From the NCBI RefSeq assembly GCF_026262505.1, contig NC_067208.1:9619962-9683961 (forward strand): 64,000 nt of DNA. Reading direction: 5' to 3'. The stretch's first letter is position 1; the number at the start of each line of letters is the position of its first letter. The DNA comes from Trichomonas vaginalis G3 (lineage: Eukaryota; Parabasalia; Trichomonadida; Trichomonadidae). Shown here one piece after another: positions 38,714-49,045 of the stretch. Below the pieces are notes generated by a model. The model worked only from the letters and a program-made list of their open reading frames with translations, did not search any database and had not been told where the DNA came from. A program made the translations under genes and the position numbers.

Positions 38714-39366
38714 GATTAAATATAAATAGATATCATGGATATGAAATATCATCATTTGATAACAAACTATGGGTCAAGATACTTCATCATGATATTGGTA
38801 ACGATACTCTTTTTAATCGAAATAAACAAGTTGCATTACAACAACTCAAGTATACAAAATCAGAACATATTTTCAGTGTTATGGGATATGTTGATGAAAC
38901 GTTCAAAATCAATTCGAAATATAACTTTTTACTTCGATATGAGACAAATTATCCAAATGATTATTTTTATTTCAACCAAAGCAATTATCCTCTATATGCT
39001 GTCACCCCTCAAAGTGTTAGTTACAGACCAATAAATCCAGTATGCAAGCAAGCAACAACTCAACAAGACTCACTTTTTCAAGGTTTATCAATTTCTACTC
39101 AAGAAGATACATACCTTGATGGAAATACTGGAGGAACTTATCATTTTTCAATTGGAGCAAACAAATTTTGGAAAAGCAAGCAAATTCCAGGTCCATTTTG
39201 TGGACATGGCATTGGTGTTTATTCTGTTGATCTTTGGCTTCAATTTCTATATTATTGGGTCCTGAACAAATTACCTTATGATGAGAGTTCGAATGTAATA
39301 AATCCATATTTTAAAGCATATCAATACAATATTTGTTTTCTATTTTTATGCAATATTTATGAATAA
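38714..39366 (+). pseudogene. Trichomonad ILHHDI-domain family, 5'-truncated copy 2
   Basis: Near-identical to 1090-1727 including about 65 bp upstream. The coding frame GYVDETFKINSKYNFLLRYE, GLSISTQEDTYLDGN, SIGANKFW, VDLWLQF ends at 39366. No in-frame ATG. It differs from copy 1 by a small in-frame insertion (ATTQQDSLFQ region). It lies directly after the outer transposon and is the host-side continuation of the glycine-rich locus at 12230. Confidence 0.65.
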
Positions 39367-39888
39367 ATATTCTACTTTTTGTTTTATCGATATTATAAAG
39401 AAAAAAGTATATACCTCGATTATTTTTGCTTTTAATGCCAAACAGTATTTTAAGGGTGTTTAGGCCTCTATGACGCGGCTTTTAATTCAGATGTTTCAGG
39501 TTAATTTTCAATGATAAACTGCGAGAGAAAACCCAAGTAACACTCAATTTTTCAGAAGCAAAAAAAATCATGAACCTTAAAAATATGAACCTCTTCTGAC
39601 TTATTCAGAAAATATTTTTAACTAGGATTGAATTATAGAATAATCTTTATCGGTGATTATGATCATATCTGTACTACGTATCAAGTATATGTGTCTAATA
39701 TAGGAATATATGATTGAAGTTTTTACGGTTGAACTATTGGAAGGTTACATATTCAAAATATGTTTCACACTTTTTCTGAAAAGCTTCAAGCCGATAAAAA
39801 GTATCAAACCTATTCAGATATTTATTTAAGGTTAATTTTGAGTGAAGATTCACACAAGCATAGTCAGGAAATTGGATTAATGTTATAT
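39367..39888. other. Host intergenic DNA up to Polinton-2
   Basis: The first ~220 bp match 1728-1940. Around 39655-39740 a faint glycine-rich-family-like piece (CTTYQVYVSNIGIYD) is visible. No gene supported. Polinton-2 starts in the A-run at 39889 after TTATAT. Confidence 0.5.
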
Positions 39889-40045
39889 AAAAAAAAAAAA
39901 AAAAAAAAGGTAGTGGGGCTTCCAGGCACTTCGTGCCCTCTAGCCCCGAAGATGTTAGTATAAAATGAGTTTAGTATAAAATGAGGTTTTTTTGGGTAAG
40001 GGGGCCTTCCAGGCACTTCGTGCCTTCTAGCCCCTAAAATTTTTG
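39889..40045. repeat. Polinton-2 left end with tandemly duplicated terminal hairpin
   Basis: The first copy is 39909-39957 (GGTAGTGGGGCTTCCAGG, stem GGCAC-TTC-GTGCC, CTCTAGCCCCGAAG). A second, shorter copy is at 39998-40038 (GGGGGCCTTCCAGGCACTTC, CTTCTAGCCCC). Between them AGTATAAAATGAG is repeated twice (39957 and 39972). Confidence 0.8.
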
Positions 40046-40126
40046 TAGAGAACTCAAAATAGTATAACTATAAACCGGACAAGTAAGGGTCTATCGTCGC
40101 TACAGAAAAGTTACGGGCGTTCCAAG

Positions 40127-40300
40127 TAGACTGGACTTTGAGAGACTCTTTAGAAACTTTAGACGTTTTACATAACCATCCATGTTTTTACTTTACATCC
40201 GATAAAAGTGGTTTGGAAACCGTTATGAGATGGTTAGAGGATATACATGACTATGGGTTTAGATACGATAAGATAGAATATGAGAGAGTTCCTATAAACC
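40127..40300 (+). pseudogene. Methyltransferase 3' fragment at the wrong end
   Basis: LRDSLETLDVLHNHPCFYFT and MRWLEDIHDYGF match residues ~198-265 of the Dam-like methyltransferase, which belongs to the right arm. It sits between conserved left-arm sequence (GGGTCTATCG block) and the Inr/ATG of the coiled-coil gene, a position empty of it in Polinton-1. A fossil fragment moved by exchange between the ends. Confidence 0.8.
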
Positions 40301-40354
40301 GGAGAAAGTGTCATACAAACATCTGTCAAAAGCCGCTTTTTAACTTCACTTAAA

Positions 40355-43300
40355 ATGCCACGTAAGCTACGTAAGAATATACGTAAGAGGAAGAGAGCAT
40401 TGAAACATCCAATAGTAAGACTGACACCACAACAACAGTTGCAACAACAAATGCTGAATGACCCCACTATGTTGCAACAAATGTCAAGCAATCCTATGCT
40501 TTTAAACCGAGTCATTGGTGCACAGAGTGGAGGTTTAAGAGCGGCACTTTTAGCGAAAATGGCAGGCTATGGTGGAGCTGCAGACGGAACAGTCTATAAC
40601 CCTCAAAGTCAAATGAATTTGAGTTCACTCAAAAATCAAATAACAGATGTCAAAAAGTCAAACATAGACATACAGAAGCAAATAGGTGAAAACGAAAAGA
40701 AACTAGAATATGACAGACACACAAAGAAACTCAATGAGTTAAACGTAGAGAAAAAGAAGAAAGAAGAACAACCGAAAGAACTAAGTACAGAGCAATATGC
40801 GAAAAAAGTGTCAGAAAAAGCAGCAGAAGTAGCAAAAATGGAACAAGATGTCATAAATTTGAAAAACCATACTACTCAATATAAAGTACTGAAAGATGAA
40901 GAAATAAAACAAAAAGCCCTGAAGACATATATGGATAGCGATGAGTATAAAAAAGAAGTTGAAGCAAATGTAAAGGCAGAAAAACTTTTACAGTTGCAAA
41001 ACCAAACCGTACAGTATGAAAACTTAGCACAAGAAAGTAAAAATAACGACGCAGCCATGCAAAAGGCAATGAAAAGCGCAGAATATATAAAAGCTAACAA
41101 TGACTGGTTAGATGCCCAAGCCAACGCTAAAGCAGCCCAACTCATAGGGTCAATAAGGACAAAAATACAAGCGGATGAAGACAGTTCAAATGAAGCTTTA
41201 ACGAATGCTGACTTTAAGAACGCCTTCGAAGCTCTTCATAGTAAGGTGAAACTAGTGAACGACTTCTCATCTGGAAAGAAACTGAAGTCTGAAGGTTTCG
41301 ACAAAGAGTTAAAAGAAGTAGCACAAAATATGACGAAAATAACAGATGCAGCAACGAGACAGGCAGTTCAAAGTGCCTATGACGCCGTTAGAGCAACTGT
41401 TGTGAAAAGTCAAGAAAAAGAGTTACAACAGACCAAAACAGACCTAGTAAATGCTTTCTTAAAAACGAAAAGTCAGGTAGGACATTACGCTGCAGATGGA
41501 ACATATGTGCCAGCTGGTGGAACTTATATACCAGCTGGTGGAACTTATATACTAGCTGGTGGAACTTATATACCACCAAACCCTCCAAGAGAAGCACCTG
41601 CACCAGGACTACCTAAAACATTTACATCGTCACATGGACATAGACACAGGCATGCACCAAAACCAACACAACAACCAGCACAACAACCACCTCCACAACC
41701 AGCACAACAACCAACAGTTCAAAACCCTGCACAGCAACCAACAGTTCAAAACCCTGCACAGCAACAACAACAACCAGCACAACAACAACCACAAACAGAG
41801 CAAGGACATAAAAGAAGTAGAGAACAAGGAAACCAAGAATTCTTAAAAATGCTTAAAGAAGAGTGTGGTTTCCCAGATACTGTTGACTTTAGTGACAGAT
41901 ATAAAGAAGCTATTAGAAAGTTCAAGGAAGGAAATACTGACCCGAACCTATTTAGCTTTATGACTCAGCACCAAATGGGATATAATTTCAAACCTGGAAA
42001 ATACAAGCTCGCTAAGAGATATGATTTAATAGCATATCATCCAAATGACATGAACGAATTTACTCCGAGATATTTGATGTCAGAGCTAAATGACAATTCA
42101 ACTTTCGTCATGAAACGCGTAAAAAATAGAGACGGAACGAAAGAACAAAGGCTTATGAATGCGGATGACGTAGATAGGGAAATTGTTGAAAACGGTCTCG
42201 GAATATATGAAATGCCAGCAGATGAGGTACAAGAAACTCCACAGGAAGAAGTTCAGATACAACCAGACATGGAAGAAATAGTTCAGCAACAACAGCTAGA
42301 AGAGCCTGAAGGAAACGAACAAGTCCCTCCTTTGGAAACTAACTTCACAGAACTAGATGAAGATTTGGAACAGCCGAAAAATCTTGACCCTCAACAAAAG
42401 TATGCGAAGAATATGGAATATTTCCAAGAGTCTAAAAAAAATTCGGCTGACACAGTAGAAGAATATCGAAAAATGTTTGCCGACATACAAAAGACTCCAA
42501 CACCAGATGAAAATATTCAGCATAGAATGGAAGTACTGAAAGAAAATGTACACAAATACAACAACCCTTTTTACTTACGAGCATTTAACGTTCAATCTTT
42601 GGATGAACTCGGTGAAAATAAAAGGTTAAATTTCAAGAAAACATATAGAAATGAAACATTGTTTAAAGTTCATTCAGAACCTAACCAAGATGGAAACAAA
42701 CCTACTTTTGTTTCTGCAGACTATGGAACTACAATGAGATGGGGTCATAAAGCTAATCCGGATAGGTGGTTCATAAACTTACAACCACAATTCCAAGAAG
42801 TTGTAGACGCAATGGAAGCGAATGGTGAACCAGATATAGCTGGTATTTTAAGCGCGGCTTTAATGCCATTGAAAGATATGAAAGATGCAGATATTTTGAA
42901 CCAGTATGAAATGAACATGGCTGATGGAAATATAACACCTGACGTTCTAGAACATTTATCTCAAAGAACTACACAGAACCATAGAGATGGTATATTTGGT
43001 GAAGAGTTTAGAAAGAAAGTTAGGGAGGGAGAAGGAAGAGAACCTATTGTACATGACCTTGCAAACGAAAGTTTACAAAATGTCATAAAAACTTACTTTG
43101 CAGACAATGAACCGAGAAGGGATGAATATTTAAGAAAACTCAAATGGACAGTACCAAATGAAATGTTAGTATTGAAAAACATGTTCCTTGACAAAATAAA
43201 ACCAACTACAGAAATAAATGACGAAAGACTGAAAGATTGGGTAGAAGCTTTCCCATTCACAAAAGATATTGTTGGTAACATGGAAAGAAAACCAGAATGG

Positions 43301-43711
43301 CTACAAAAACATATATTTGGAAACGAGCATATTCCATATGGACAGGCACTGTTTGAAGAGCTTGAACCGGAAACTCAGGAAAGAGTCATGCAAACAATAC
43401 GCGAAGACTCAAATACAAACTATGACAAAATCTTTCTAGGATATAGGTTACCTGAGATGGGCGACCAGAGCCCAAAGGCAAAAAGGACATGGGAAATTTG
43501 CAACATACTAGATGAACATGAGGCAAAGATGCAACAACTTGAAGCAGAGGGCAAGTTACCAAAGCGACACCAAAGAAGAAGAGTTGGAGAAAGTAGTGAA
43601 GAAGTAACTTCATCTAGTGAAAGTAGTGGCAATGAAGGAAAAAGAAGAGTTAAAAACTCAGTCAGGAAGAAAGTAAAGCTTGGTCGGAGTGGGTTCTATT
43701 ATGACATATAA
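40355..43711 (+). CDS. Large basic/coiled-coil virion-type protein
   Basis: 1118 aa, looks whole. Order: Arg/Lys-rich N-terminus (residues 1-20), Gln/Met-rich segment (25-50), Gly/Ala segment (58-80), long coiled coil (~95-370), tandem GGTYIPA units (~385-410), His/Pro/Gln region with AQQP repeats (~430-485), a globular middle (FLKMLKEECGFPDTVDFSDR), acidic stretch (~620-720), second globular part (~750-1050), and a Ser/Lys/Arg-rich tail. Leader TTCACTTAAA-ATG is a good Inr. First gene of the capsid block. Large coiled-coil proteins have been noted in Mavericks; it may be a tegument-, core- or portal-region protein, but I recognise no domain. Confidence 0.7.
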   Translation: MPRKLRKNIRKRKRALKHPIVRLTPQQQLQQQMLNDPTMLQQMSSNPMLLNRVIGAQSGGLRAALLAKMAGYGGAADGTVYNPQSQMNLSSLKNQITDVKKSNIDIQKQIGENEKKLEYDRHTKKLNELNVEKKKKEEQPKELSTEQYAKKVSEKAAEVAKMEQDVINLKNHTTQYKVLKDEEIKQKALKTYMDSDEYKKEVEANVKAEKLLQLQNQTVQYENLAQESKNNDAAMQKAMKSAEYIKANNDWLDAQANAKAAQLIGSIRTKIQADEDSSNEALTNADFKNAFEALHSKVKLVNDFSSGKKLKSEGFDKELKEVAQNMTKITDAATRQAVQSAYDAVRATVVKSQEKELQQTKTDLVNAFLKTKSQVGHYAADGTYVPAGGTYIPAGGTYILAGGTYIPPNPPREAPAPGLPKTFTSSHGHRHRHAPKPTQQPAQQPPPQPAQQPTVQNPAQQPTVQNPAQQQQQPAQQQPQTEQGHKRSREQGNQEFLKMLKEECGFPDTVDFSDRYKEAIRKFKEGNTDPNLFSFMTQHQMGYNFKPGKYKLAKRYDLIAYHPNDMNEFTPRYLMSELNDNSTFVMKRVKNRDGTKEQRLMNADDVDREIVENGLGIYEMPADEVQETPQEEVQIQPDMEEIVQQQQLEEPEGNEQVPPLETNFTELDEDLEQPKNLDPQQKYAKNMEYFQESKKNSADTVEEYRKMFADIQKTPTPDENIQHRMEVLKENVHKYNNPFYLRAFNVQSLDELGENKRLNFKKTYRNETLFKVHSEPNQDGNKPTFVSADYGTTMRWGHKANPDRWFINLQPQFQEVVDAMEANGEPDIAGILSAALMPLKDMKDADILNQYEMNMADGNITPDVLEHLSQRTTQNHRDGIFGEEFRKKVREGEGREPIVHDLANESLQNVIKTYFADNEPRRDEYLRKLKWTVPNEMLVLKNMFLDKIKPTTEINDERLKDWVEAFPFTKDIVGNMERKPEWLQKHIFGNEHIPYGQALFEELEPETQERVMQTIREDSNTNYDKIFLGYRLPEMGDQSPKAKRTWEICNILDEHEAKMQQLEAEGKLPKRHQRRRVGESSEEVTSSSESSGNEGKRRVKNSVRKKVKLGRSGFYYDI

Positions 43712-43743
43712 ATCCAACTATTCTATATTTTTACCCATATGAA

Positions 43744-45351
43744 ATGTACGCCGCTCAGAATATAACGCCAACAGTTTTGGATGCCATGAATGGAAATGTT
43801 TCCGAATGGTATAACGAATGCGACAATGCCATTAGAAGGTCAGAAATAGTTCCTGGAACTTACGAATATACAACTGCTGTTTCTTATGGAAACGTAGGTG
43901 AGTTTGGAGAAGGTTCTTCAACAACAGTAGATATTGCTTGCGACAGGTTTCATATTATTTCTATTGACAACTCTTTCTTATACGTGGAACAAGACATTGA
44001 AATAAAACCTTCTGCCAAGTTGTCTGACAAGAAAGGTTGCAATGGAATTTTCTATGTCGGATACCAATATGCTCCAGAAGTTTTCATGGGATATAAGATA
44101 TATTCTAACTCTGACTTAGTTCAAACAGTAACATGGGCAAACTATGAATGGTTCGCTTTGAGAAACTCAGTACAACCACAAGCTAGAGAACAAACAGACC
44201 AGTATGCAACTATTGAGAAAATAAGAAGACTTGACCCTAACGTTCCAGGAGTTTATGTTAACCTTTCTGGACAAACTGCAGCAGCAGTAACCAAAGTAAA
44301 ATTGAAACTTAGAGTTCCTTTGTCATCTTTCCTCATCTTCAGGTTTTTAAGATACTTGCCAAACTGGGCAGGAAAAATTTCTATCGAACTTACTCCAAGC
44401 AAAAATAACTTAGTCATTGCACCAACACAAGACCCATTCACTCTTACAGACGTAAAGGGAGCGAATCAAACGTCATTCGCCGAATTTTGCAAAGGTGAGG
44501 TTGACTTAGACTTTGGTTTCTCAAACCTCAACACTGAAGTAAACTATTATTTCAATGCTGCTGGAACTGCTTGGGACCCAGTTAAGTTCACATGCAAAAA
44601 ATTTGAATGCAAGAGAATAGAAAGCAGACTTGCAGTCTATATGTTGGACCCAGATATTTCAAATGCTTTAGCTGCCAAATATATTGCAGTTCCACTTATG
44701 TTCCCTATACACCAAATATCTGTCAAAGACTTTGCAGGTGAAGTTGGAAACCAAAGTGCTGACCCAGGTGCAAGAACAGATATTGCTTTAACAACTGCAA
44801 TGAAACATGCAGATACTATGTTTGTACTGTTCAGACGAACTATAAATGACTATTCTTGTTTCTACAACCCCGGTATTAAATATCATATAAACATAGATGG
44901 CAAATATTATCCAAGAGAAGAATATTCTACAGTTGAGGATATGAGGTCATACAACTTGACATTAGATGCTATGAACTTTAACAACAACTTCACAACAACC
45001 ATTAACCCTGAAATGCAAAGTTCTATTATGCCATATGTGAAAGTATGGACCCATACAGGAGGTCAAAAAACTCAATATACAAATGGAGACCGTTCAAACT
45101 TTTGGCTTGGCATTCCATTTGCTGACTCAGAAGACTTTATGGGTGGTATTTCAACTGTTGGTACTGTACAAATACAATATACTGGTGACAGAGACGGTCC
45201 AGATGAATTGAAAGCAAAGAAGTTTACAAAACCAATAGCACTTTTCACGGAAGATGCTCTTTTGAAGATTCGTTCGATGAAACCTGCTGGGGCTCCTCAG
45301 ATTGGTATAACGACAGCTTCCATCGAGCAGATTTTGGCAGCAGGTCAGTAA
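43744..45351 (+). CDS. Major capsid protein (double jelly-roll type, inferred)
   Basis: 535 aa, looks whole. Size, neighbours and the beta-rich composition (SSFLIFRFLRYLPNWAGKIS, YIAVPLMFPIHQISVKDF, CFYNPGIKYHINIDGKYY) fit the Polinton major capsid protein, which forms pseudo-hexameric capsomers. I recognise it by context and texture, not by a diagnostic motif. It follows the coiled-coil gene by 32 bp. Its last ~107 bp overlap the 3' end of the antisense gene 45245-45664. The C-terminus (SIEQILAAGQ) is identical in Polinton-1. Confidence 0.75.
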   Translation: MYAAQNITPTVLDAMNGNVSEWYNECDNAIRRSEIVPGTYEYTTAVSYGNVGEFGEGSSTTVDIACDRFHIISIDNSFLYVEQDIEIKPSAKLSDKKGCNGIFYVGYQYAPEVFMGYKIYSNSDLVQTVTWANYEWFALRNSVQPQAREQTDQYATIEKIRRLDPNVPGVYVNLSGQTAAAVTKVKLKLRVPLSSFLIFRFLRYLPNWAGKISIELTPSKNNLVIAPTQDPFTLTDVKGANQTSFAEFCKGEVDLDFGFSNLNTEVNYYFNAAGTAWDPVKFTCKKFECKRIESRLAVYMLDPDISNALAAKYIAVPLMFPIHQISVKDFAGEVGNQSADPGARTDIALTTAMKHADTMFVLFRRTINDYSCFYNPGIKYHINIDGKYYPREEYSTVEDMRSYNLTLDAMNFNNNFTTTINPEMQSSIMPYVKVWTHTGGQKTQYTNGDRSNFWLGIPFADSEDFMGGISTVGTVQIQYTGDRDGPDELKAKKFTKPIALFTEDALLKIRSMKPAGAPQIGITTASIEQILAAGQ

Positions 45352-45664
45352 GTTGTTCTTGAACTGACTTCTCTCCGTCAAATATTGACAGTACGCCAGT
45401 TTTGACATAGTATTGTATTAAAAACTTTCCTTTAGAAATATCGGTCAGTTTTGAAGTCATATTTTTGTCTGCTTCAAGAACTTTCACCATTTCAGTTATA
45501 CCAACTTTCTTTGCTTTATGAAAATATTTTGGTTCAGCAAAGACTGCTATTCTATAACATTTTCCATTGTTTGTATAAAGAACTATTCTATCAATGAACT
45601 TGTATTGTTTGTGTGTGTAAACTTTGTTCTGCTTCAATTCGAAGAGATACTCAAATACGTCCAT
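45245..45664 (-). CDS. 139-aa antisense protein overlapping the capsid gene
   Basis: MDVFEYLFELKQNKVYTHKQ, YRIAVFAEPKYFHKAKKVG, VLSIFDGEKSVQEQL. Small alpha/beta-type protein, not recognised. Its C-terminal ~35 codons lie opposite the capsid 3' end. Its ATG is about 19 bp from the divergent ATG at 45684. Looks whole here; degraded in Polinton-1. Confidence 0.5.
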   Translation of the reverse strand: MDVFEYLFELKQNKVYTHKQYKFIDRIVLYTNNGKCYRIAVFAEPKYFHKAKKVGITEMVKVLEADKNMTSKLTDISKGKFLIQYYVKTGVLSIFDGEKSVQEQLTDLLPKSARWKLSLYQSEEPQQVSSNESSKEHLP

Positions 45665-45683
45665 CTTTTTATTCTAAGTAAAA

Positions 45684-46280
45684 TGTCATTTCCGAAAAAT
45701 AGAAGCGTAAGTGTTTCAAAAGGTTTAATGGCGGTGGCAGATGTGAAGTTAAATTCACCAACTCAAACAAACAGTCAAAGTGTTGTTGTCAATGTCAAAG
45801 ACAGAGATGTTGAAGTGGGGAAACCATACGAAGACGAAGATGGTATAACAATAGTTCCTGTAAAAGAACAACCAACATATCCGAAGTTAGCAGAGACTTA
45901 AGTTCTGTTGCAGATATTCGAAACGACTACATGCAACTTAAAGACAAACTTAAAACTCAGGAGAGATTTGTCAAGCTTTAGGTATAATGTTAAACTTGGT
46001 CGAACACAACCCTGTAAAAGTGAACTCATATTCATCGCACCTCATGAAGTTTTGAAAGAACTATTGAAACTTTTGACAGAGGCAGACGATATAAACATCA
46101 AAGAAATAGAACCCGACATTGCTTGCTGTGGTGTTTCTTATAATCATTGACAAAATATACGTTATGAAAGGAGGTGAAACGTTGAACTTAAAATATAGTT
46201 TCCCAGACGTCATAAAAATATTTGACGACCACAACATTTCATTAAAATTTTACTTGCTAAGTAAAAATGTCAAAACTTCT
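45684..46280 (+). pseudogene. Small Polinton protein (MSFPKNRSVSVS), degraded copy
   Basis: Same N-terminus and position as 19679-20250. Degraded. Followed by a short stretch absent from Polinton-1. Confidence 0.5.
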
Positions 46281-46496
46281 TGAAAGATGTTTGAAGAAAA
46301 ATAATATAGACTTTATTTCATGTAAAAGGACTTTACACACTTTTGAACGATATGAAAGACCTGTTTTGTTTGTTCGTGTAGACAAAGGAAAGTTCTATGT
46401 CTTTACAAATATTTGAACTTCTTAGACAGAGAACTTCAAGAAACGCCATGTGAAAGTTTAGATGAAGTTCTTCTCCACTTTCAGAAAAACTTTTAA
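46267..46496 (+). pseudogene. Short gene remnant only in Polinton-2
   Basis: Begins MSKLLERCLKKNNIDFISCK. The ~230 bp between the previous gene and the penton-like gene is not found in Polinton-1, where the penton ATG follows directly. Degraded; family unknown. Confidence 0.4.
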
Positions 46497-46506
46497 ATAT
46501 ATGTAA

Positions 46507-47313
46507 ATGGCAGAAGACATAGTGGTTTATACTATTACGACTAAAAACCCTGAGTCATATAATTCATAACAACAAACTTACAAAGTCCTCAAGGACGATA
46601 TTGTAAACTGACCTTAAACACGATGACGACTAAAGCCTGTTTGCTCTTTTGACACCAGAAGATTTTATTGTTGTGAATGGTAAAAAATACTCCTTTGGAG
46701 ATACTTACTCAGATATTCCACCCACAGGTTTTGTTGACTTATTTAATACTTTAAGACGGATGTAACATGTGCTGCAACTAGAGCTGGTTTCATTATGTTT
46801 GGATGTCCGACTGAGTTTAGTATAAACGATATGAGCTATAATACAAAACTTATATCTGGTTTTTACTACCAACAATTTCCTATAACAGGAAAAGGTGTCA
46901 TACAAGGTCTATCCGTTCCATTGACTTTAAGTACACCTATTTTATATATTGTTTCAAACTTAGGTTCAAAGTGCTATTCGAATGTCGACAGAAACTACTA
47001 TGACCAAAAGATACTCATGCGTATAAACAACACATTCTCTGCTGGTTTGCCTATTGTTCATTCGAATGCAGAGTTTTCAGCTTTAGTGAACTCAAACACT
47101 TTAGCAAACATAAACTTAACCTTAGTTGACGCAAACTTTGTTCCTGTAAAACTTTTATGTCCTATGTATTTGTCAATGACGGCAGAAAGTTTCGAATTGG
47201 AAGATGCAACTGGTGAAAGTATTGTACTACAAGAACAACTTCAACAACAAATAGCTCAAGAACAACAAATGCAACAAATGGAACAAATGCAACAACAAAT
47301 AGCTCAAGAATAA
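46507..47313 (+). pseudogene. Penton-like minor capsid protein, degraded copy
   Basis: Counterpart of 20264-21061, with an extra MQQ/IAQE repeat in the Gln-rich tail. Broken. Confidence 0.7.
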
Positions 47314-47341
47314 AAAAAATATTTTTTTTATTTTTATAAAA

Positions 47342-48570
47342 ATGTACAGAATAGATGTTTCAGATTTTTATGACTTCCAAGCCTTCAGAAATATATGTCC
47401 ATTTAGAGACTATAACAAAGCAGTCGAGAATTTGAAACGTTTAGTCATTTATGTCGACTCTGCCCCAGAATGTTATGTATGAAAGAATGGGATGTAGTCT
47501 TTAACAAACCAAGAGCAACCATAGTTTCAGAACAAGAATGTAGACAGAAACTTAAGAAAATAAAAGTCGTACAAGTTGGTATGAAGATGTTAGATGCTTG
47601 GGATATCTTATTGTCAAAGTTAGAAGATTTTTCAGTTCGTGGTATAAAGTTCTATACACCTTCTCCAAACTTCTATTCTATCTTCACTGGATATAAATAC
47701 GAACAAGTAGAATGGAAAGAAAATGTTATAGAAGCTTGGTTAGACCATGTCAAAGAAATTATATGCAATGGAAACGAAAGAGTCTATGAGTATATCTTAT
47801 GTTGGTTTGCAAACATCTTACAACATCCAAGTGCTAAAAATGAAACTGCTCTTCATAATTGGAAAACAAGGAACAGGTAAGAACACTTTCTTTACAGATA
47901 TTTTGTGCAAACTGTTAGAGGCTATTCGAACCCTAATATGACAAACTTAGAAAACATCTGCGGTAAGTTTAACTCTTCAATAGAGAATATGAAACTTATA
48001 GTATGTAACGAACTTCAAAGTATAGATACAACAAAAGTTTTGAACTCAGATGCTTTGAAGAGTCTTATAACAGACAAAGTTGGAGTTGTTGAAAGAAAAT
48101 ATAAAGACCAAAGAGTTTGTGAAAATGTTGCAAATTTCATCATGGTTTCAAACAATGCCGTTCCGATGAAGTTAGAAAGTTCTGACAGAAGATATGTAGT
48201 TGTCAGAACGTCAGAAGCTCATATGCAAGATACAGAATATTTTGACGACTTAGCAGAAACCTTAACATCTGACTTTTACAACCACTTGTTCTCATATTTC
48301 ATGACATTAGATATTTCAAAGTTCAATCCAAGACAAATTCCACATACCGAAGAGAGACAAACATTGTTAGAAGCAAACAAGAGTGTATATGAACTGTTCA
48401 TAGATGAGACTGACTTTGAGTGTTTAGATGAAAGGTCATTGTACGATTCGTATAAACAATATTGTCAAGAGTATGGTTATATGACAGCGTCTAAACGAAA
48501 CATTCTTGGCAAATGTCAAAAATCTTTTAGACGTACAGAATGGTGTATATACAAAGAAAAATTTTTCTGA
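47342..48570 (+). pseudogene. D5-like SF3 helicase, degraded copy
   Basis: Counterpart of 21092-22327 with the same leader (TATTTTTATAAAAATG) and motifs. Broken. Confidence 0.75.
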
Positions 48571-48609
48571 GTAAATTTTAAAAAAAATATTTTTTTATCC
48601 GATAGAAAG

Positions 48610-49029
48610 ATGACGAAATTCATCTCAGTAAACAAGTACATGTCAGGACTTAAAGAAGAACTAGACCCATTCACATATTTGAATGTTTACTTCTACCATT
48701 TTGAAAAGTCTACATTTGACAAAGTTTGGAACATCGAACCAGTTAAGTTTGCTATTGTGACTAAAAATGGTGCGAAATTTGAAGACTTAGACATAGAAGG
48801 TTTGTTAACAGTCAAAGAAAGTTTTGACAGAAGGTTCTCAAACCTTAAAGAAGGCAAAGCATACAAACTTGTTATACCTTATGAACCAAAGAAAGCAGAC
48901 GACTATGAATATTATGAGTCTAAGATAGTTGAAGTTCAAGGTAAATTGGGTAAAAAGATTTTAGAGTCTAAGCCAGTGTTTGCTCCTAAAGAGGAAGAGA
49001 ACATTGACATTGACCCAGAAATGTTCTAA
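48610..49029 (+). CDS. Possible ssDNA-binding protein (acidic-tail small protein)
   Basis: 139 aa, looks whole, about 95% identical by eye to 22364-22783, including the acidic tail ending IDIDPEMF. The preserved length and tail in both copies, while the neighbouring helicase here is degraded, argue for a real and compact gene. Confidence 0.5.
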   Translation: MTKFISVNKYMSGLKEELDPFTYLNVYFYHFEKSTFDKVWNIEPVKFAIVTKNGAKFEDLDIEGLLTVKESFDRRFSNLKEGKAYKLVIPYEPKKADDYEYYESKIVEVQGKLGKKILESKPVFAPKEEENIDIDPEMF

Positions 49030-49045
49030 AAATAAAATTTTATTT

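Noticed and set aside
40138-40353. Short + frame near the Polinton-2 left end as a new gene
   Set aside because: It is a duplicated 3' piece of the methyltransferase gene.
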